From Pseudomonadota bacterium (GTDB taxonomy: Bacteria > Pseudomonadota > Gammaproteobacteria > Acidiferrobacterales > Acidiferrobacteraceae), in assembly GCA_021795255.1 (NCBI GenBank), contig JAJYPQ010000186.1, forward strand, positions 1 to 7,249: a stretch of 7,249 nt of DNA, read 5' to 3'. Both the position numbers and the translations under genes were made by a program. The notes beneath the pieces are model-generated. The model saw only the letters and a list, made by a program, of their open reading frames with translations, made no database searches and had not been told where the DNA came from. This document shows, one piece after another, positions 5,623-7,249 of this stretch (position 1 is the stretch's first letter; the number at the start of each line of letters is the position of its first letter).

Positions 5623-6029
5623 AACTTATGTTGCATTAGCGCTAAAGCAGCCTTTTGTAAGGCCGCTTCCTTTTTGGCAGTAAGCCGCGCATGGTTTAGG
5701 CGGCGCTTCCATTTCGGCTTCTGACTGACAGGGCCTAGCTTGTCGACGCGACGGATGGCGCGGGTGGCAGCCCGTTCGGTAGTGACGCGATGTATGAGTC
5801 CGTGGCACACGCGACAAGACCAAGTATTATTGCGGTTATATAAATGATGGCGGCGATGATTACATTGGGGGCATAGAAAGTAAGGTCGTATGCCTCCCAA
5901 CGGTTCCGGGCACCACGATAGACGGATCGGCTGGCCGTCGATGGTGATGGCACCGTGGCCGGTCGGGATACCGTATTCCCGGCGAATCTGATAGATGCTT
6001 ACTCGGGGATATTCGTCTGTCTTTTCCAT
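5619..6029 (-). CDS. Zinc-ribbon hypothetical protein of mobile elements
   Basis: A 136-residue protein, taking ATG at 6027-6029 as start; the frame is open 49 codons further up, but that stretch does not look like the family. Order of parts: RLSWCPEPLGGIRPYFLCP (residues 37-54) leads into a four-cysteine ribbon, CPQC (53-56) and CRVC (72-75), with LYNRNNTW between, then a basic helical tail (KPKWKRRLNHARLTAKKEAA, about 104-123). This GGxRPxFxCPxC...LY...CRxC...KPKxMxxRTxxRL layout is a known hypothetical family in proteobacterial islands and prophages, perhaps DNA-binding. No good ribosome site precedes the start; a TACAAT (6036-6041, minus strand) just upstream could mean a leaderless transcript. 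The gene is transcribed against the rest of the element. Confidence 0.72.
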   Translation of the reverse strand: MEKTDEYPRVSIYQIRREYGIPTGHGAITIDGQPIRLSWCPEPLGGIRPYFLCPQCNHRRHHLYNRNNTWSCRVCHGLIHRVTTERAATRAIRRVDKLGPVSQKPKWKRRLNHARLTAKKEAALQKAALALMQHKF

Positions 6030-6040
6030 AGCGTGATTGT

Positions 6041-6056
6041 ACCCCGCGACCGGGGT
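6041..6056 (-). promoter_or_regulatory. Hairpin upstream of the zinc-ribbon gene
   Basis: ACCCCG (6041-6046) and CGGGGT (6051-6056) form a perfect six-base stem with a CGAC loop, 12 bases ahead of the minus-strand start at 6029 and touching the TACAAT box. It could be an operator or a leader hairpin; a chance occurrence in GC-rich DNA is also possible. Confidence 0.3.
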
Positions 6057-6260
6057 GGGTGGATAACGGCGGATTGAAACAAAGGGACCGGAACGAGGGG
6101 CAGACCCAAAAAATGATAAAAATCCTCTCGGGAGGTCAGACCCTGTATTTATGGCCCTCCGGGATTGCGCCCCCACCTCCCCGGTATAGTGTACTGGCTA
6201 GTGACCCAGACACACGCTAGTGGCAACTATTTAAAAAATGGTATGAGCCGAGAAGTGCCA
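6057..6260. other. Intergenic region with short repeats
   Basis: No gene is supported here. CAGACCC occurs at 6101-6107 and 6138-6144, CCTC/GAGG arms around TCGG lie at 6124-6135, and GCTAGTG occurs twice (6197-6203 and 6216-6222), 19 bases apart. The stretch is A-rich at 6108-6122. It may hold the remains of a small repeat element and the end of the exported-protein transcript, but no terminator with a T-run was found. Confidence 0.35.
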
Positions 6261-6533
6261 TCACGAACACGAAAGCGACCGGTAGAGCGCCATCGTGAAC
6301 ATTTCGAAACCATTTGGTACCACGACATAATCACCATCATATGAGATATTGAACTTTAGGGTTTCAGTTCCGGCGCTAAGATCACTATCCTTCCGAGCAT
6401 TAACCGTCCAATAGATATTGGTTGAGCGATGAGGCCCTGGCGTCATGCGTAACGTGCCAATGTACTCGCCACTTCCGCGCATACGGCCATGGCCGGAATG
6501 GTATCCATGACGGACGACAGCGGTGTACCGCAT
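6261..6533 (-). CDS. Hypothetical protein, possible C-terminal half of a broken exported protein
   Basis: A 90-codon minus-strand frame from ATG 6533. The part from SGEYIGTLRMTPGPHRST through NIYWTVNARKDSDLSAGTET to LKFNISYDGDYVVVPNGF is rich in alternating polar and hydrophobic residues, as in a beta-strand domain, and has credible codon use. I do not recognise the family. ATG 6533 has only AAGG two bases before it, too close to act well, and TAA lies one codon above in the same frame. The frame overlaps the end of the signal-bearing frame above by 91 bases with a -1 offset. It may be a separate gene read by reinitiation, or the rest of that protein after a frameshift. A 12-bp imperfect direct repeat lies over its end (6257-6268 and 6289-6300). 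Confidence 0.45.
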   Translation of the reverse strand: MRYTAVVRHGYHSGHGRMRGSGEYIGTLRMTPGPHRSTNIYWTVNARKDSDLSAGTETLKFNISYDGDYVVVPNGFEMFTMALYRSLSCS

Positions 6534-6730
6534 GCCTTACGCATAACGAAGTGCATCAGGTTTTGTTCTGGCGCGGGGAGGCTTGAAATAACGTGGGACG
6601 GCCTGGGTTTTGGTTTCGGTATTAGCTTCGCGGTTTTATGGGGCCCCGACGCGCCCCAAGGTGACAATGCCACAACCAACGCCATGACGGCGATTCCTAG
6701 CGCAGTTAAGAAACCTATATGCCGAGACAT
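6443..6730 (-). CDS. Hypothetical protein with N-terminal export or membrane signal
   Basis: A 95-codon minus-strand frame. The start ATG at 6730 is preceded by GGGAGGGGG five bases away, a good ribosome site. The N-terminus is a clear signal: a short basic lead (MSRH), a hydrophobic run (IGFLTALGIAVMALVVAL) and SPWGASG, where cleavage could occur. There is no Cys for a lipoprotein. A Pro/Lys linker (IPKPKPRPSH) follows. The last about 25 residues are read over DNA that is better coding in the next frame (start 6533), so the natural protein probably continued in that frame and a single-base change, real or from sequencing, split it. The product would be in the envelope or periplasm. Function is unknown. 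Confidence 0.5.
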   Translation of the reverse strand: MSRHIGFLTALGIAVMALVVALSPWGASGPHKTAKLIPKPKPRPSHVISSLPAPEQNLMHFVMRKACGTPLSSVMDTIPAMAVCAEVASTLARYA

Positions 6731-6760
6731 ACCCCCTCCCTCTTATTGTCGTGTCCGCCC

Positions 6761-6789
6761 TGAATAGCCCGGTAGCGGCAGGGAGTCAA
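6761..6789 (-). promoter_or_regulatory. Candidate promoter for the exported-protein gene
   Basis: On the minus strand TTGACT (6784-6789) stands 17 bases before TATTCA (6761-6766). The -35 is five of six to consensus, the -10 is weak. Transcription would begin near 6754, leaving about 24 bases of leader with the ribosome site. Spacing is ideal, but the -10 match is poor. Confidence 0.35.
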
Positions 6790-6810
6790 GAAAAGGCCGA
6801 AACCGCCCCA

Positions 6811-6831
6811 AGTGCTTACATAGTGCTTACA
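6811..6831. repeat. Tandem 10-bp repeat near the tRNA, possible integrase site
   Basis: AGTGCTTACA occurs at 6811-6820 and again at 6822-6831, separated by one T. The pair lies about 50 bases inside the element from the tRNA 3' end. Paired short direct repeats near an attachment site are typical of recombinase arm-binding sites; here that role is inferred from position only. An imperfect stem (6841-6847 with 6858-6864) lies between the repeat and the tRNA. Confidence 0.4.
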
Positions 6832-6879
6832 CGCCTTAGGTACGGTATCGGGGGAAGTATCGTAACTCCTTGTTTTATA

Positions 6880-6956
6880 TGGTGGGCCCGGAAGGACTCG
6901 AACCTTCGACCAGAGGATTATGAGTCCCCTGCTCTAACCAACTGAGCTACAGGCCC
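6880..6956 (-). tRNA. tRNA with CAU anticodon (probably Ile2, or elongator Met)
   Basis: The complement folds as a complete 77-base tRNA with encoded CCA (6880-6882). The acceptor arm GGGCCUG pairs with CGGGCCC (one U-G), the D arm is AGCUCAGUUGGUUAGAGC, the anticodon loop is CUCAUAA with CAU at 6920-6922, the variable loop is UGGUC and the T arm contains GGUUCGAGUCC. The UGGUC variable loop and the acceptor are closer to tRNA-Ile(CAU), whose C34 is changed to lysidine, than to elongator tRNA-Met, but sequence by eye does not settle this. It lies 12 bases after rpoD on the same strand and is likely co-transcribed. Its 3' end is the border to the mobile element, so it is the probable attachment site. 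Confidence 0.9.
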
Positions 6957-6968
6957 GCAAAACGTGGT

Positions 6969-7249
6969 CTACATATCGAGAAAGCTGCGCAGATGCTCAG
7001 ATCGGCTCGGATGACGCAACTTGCGCAAGGCCTTCGCCTCAATCTGACGAATACGCTCACGCGTCACGTCGAACTGCTTACCGACCTCTTCCAAGGTGTG
7101 GTCGGTGTTCATACCGATCCCAAAGCGCATACGCAAGACCTTCGCTTCGCGAGGCGTCAGCGTATCCAGGATATCGAGCGTCGCGGCCTTTAAGCCCGCC
7201 ACCGTAGCAGCATCGGTAGGCGCCATGATACTCGTATCTTCCACGAAAT
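6969..7249 (-). CDS. rpoD: RNA polymerase sigma factor RpoD (sigma-70), C-terminal part
   Basis: The frame is open to the right edge of the window and ends at TAG 6969-6971; about 92 residues are visible. They cover the end of region 3 and all of region 4: [15 protein letters not shown] (4.1, the -35-proximal and activator-contact part), then [20 protein letters not shown] (4.2 helix-turn-helix that reads the -35 box) and [20 protein letters not shown], ending LDM. The sequence is nearly identical to housekeeping sigma-70 of gammaproteobacteria. It is core chromosome and marks the outside of the element. Partial only because of the window edge; no damage is seen. Confidence 0.97.
   Translation of the reverse strand, partial: FVEDTSIMAPTDAATVAGLKAATLDILDTLTPREAKVLRMRFGIGMNTDHTLEEVGKQFDVTRERIRQIEAKALRKLRHPSRSEHLRSFLDM

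Noticed and set aside
6085..6165. Possible small transposon or REP-like element with CAGACCC repeats
   Set aside because: The repeats are short and direct, no clear terminal inverted repeats or target duplication are seen, and no second copy exists in the window.
6751..6945. Plus-strand 64-codon frame ending in WARKDSNLRPEDYESPALTN
   Set aside because: The tail is the well-known false translation of the antisense strand of a tRNA gene; the real feature is the tRNA at 6880-6956.
1..7249. CRISPR array or retron-like repeat structure
   Set aside because: No regularly spaced repeats and no reverse transcriptase or Cas motifs were seen in any frame.

Overview
The right edge of the window carries the 3' end of rpoD (minus strand), followed 12 bases later by a CAU-anticodon tRNA gene on the same strand. 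The sigma-70 region 4 sequence is close to that of gammaproteobacteria and related acidophilic or sulfur-oxidising proteobacteria. Genus cannot be fixed from the sequence alone. Base composition is moderately GC-rich. Everything left of the tRNA 3' end looks like an integrated mobile element, most like a small satellite or genomic island: integrase remnant, toxin-antitoxin genes, AlpA-like regulator, primase zinc finger, DUF3987 ATPase and several small zinc-ribbon proteins. No capsid, tail, terminase or conjugation genes are visible.

Left part (1-1448): a 26-bp perfect palindrome opens the window. It abuts, with in-frame stop codons, the last part of a tyrosine recombinase. Behind it lies a toxin-antitoxin region with an unusual structure. 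A HigB/RelE-type toxin gene has its first about 59 codons at 260-439 and its last about 16 codons at 1097-1147, where it still overlaps its antitoxin gene higA. The middle of the toxin is gone and is replaced by a complete DUF4160-DUF2442 gene pair, itself a suspected toxin-antitoxin module. The cognate antitoxin HigA is intact.

Middle part (1455-5622, plus strand): an unrecognised 209-residue protein; an AlpA/excisionase-like helix-turn-helix protein; a previously easy-to-miss 28-codon ORF joined to both neighbours by ATGA overlaps; a CHC2 primase-type zinc-finger protein without a TOPRIM domain; a DUF3987 P-loop ATPase; a cysteine-rich protein that begins inside the ATPase stop codon; and a 98-residue Cys/His-rich protein. 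From 2198 to 5285 the genes overlap or touch and probably form one replication operon in which the AlpA-like protein is the regulator and the CHC2 and DUF3987 proteins act as primase/helicase parts.

Right part (5619-6880): a zinc-ribbon gene on the minus strand ends in the same TTAA as the gene facing it. About 230 bases of mostly noncoding DNA with small hairpins follow, then two overlapping minus-strand frames: an N-terminal export or membrane signal and a downstream frame that may be one broken gene. A 150-base spacer with a tandem 10-bp repeat leads to the tRNA, the likely chromosomal attachment site. The other attachment site and the rest of the integrase lie outside the window, so element boundaries are inferred.
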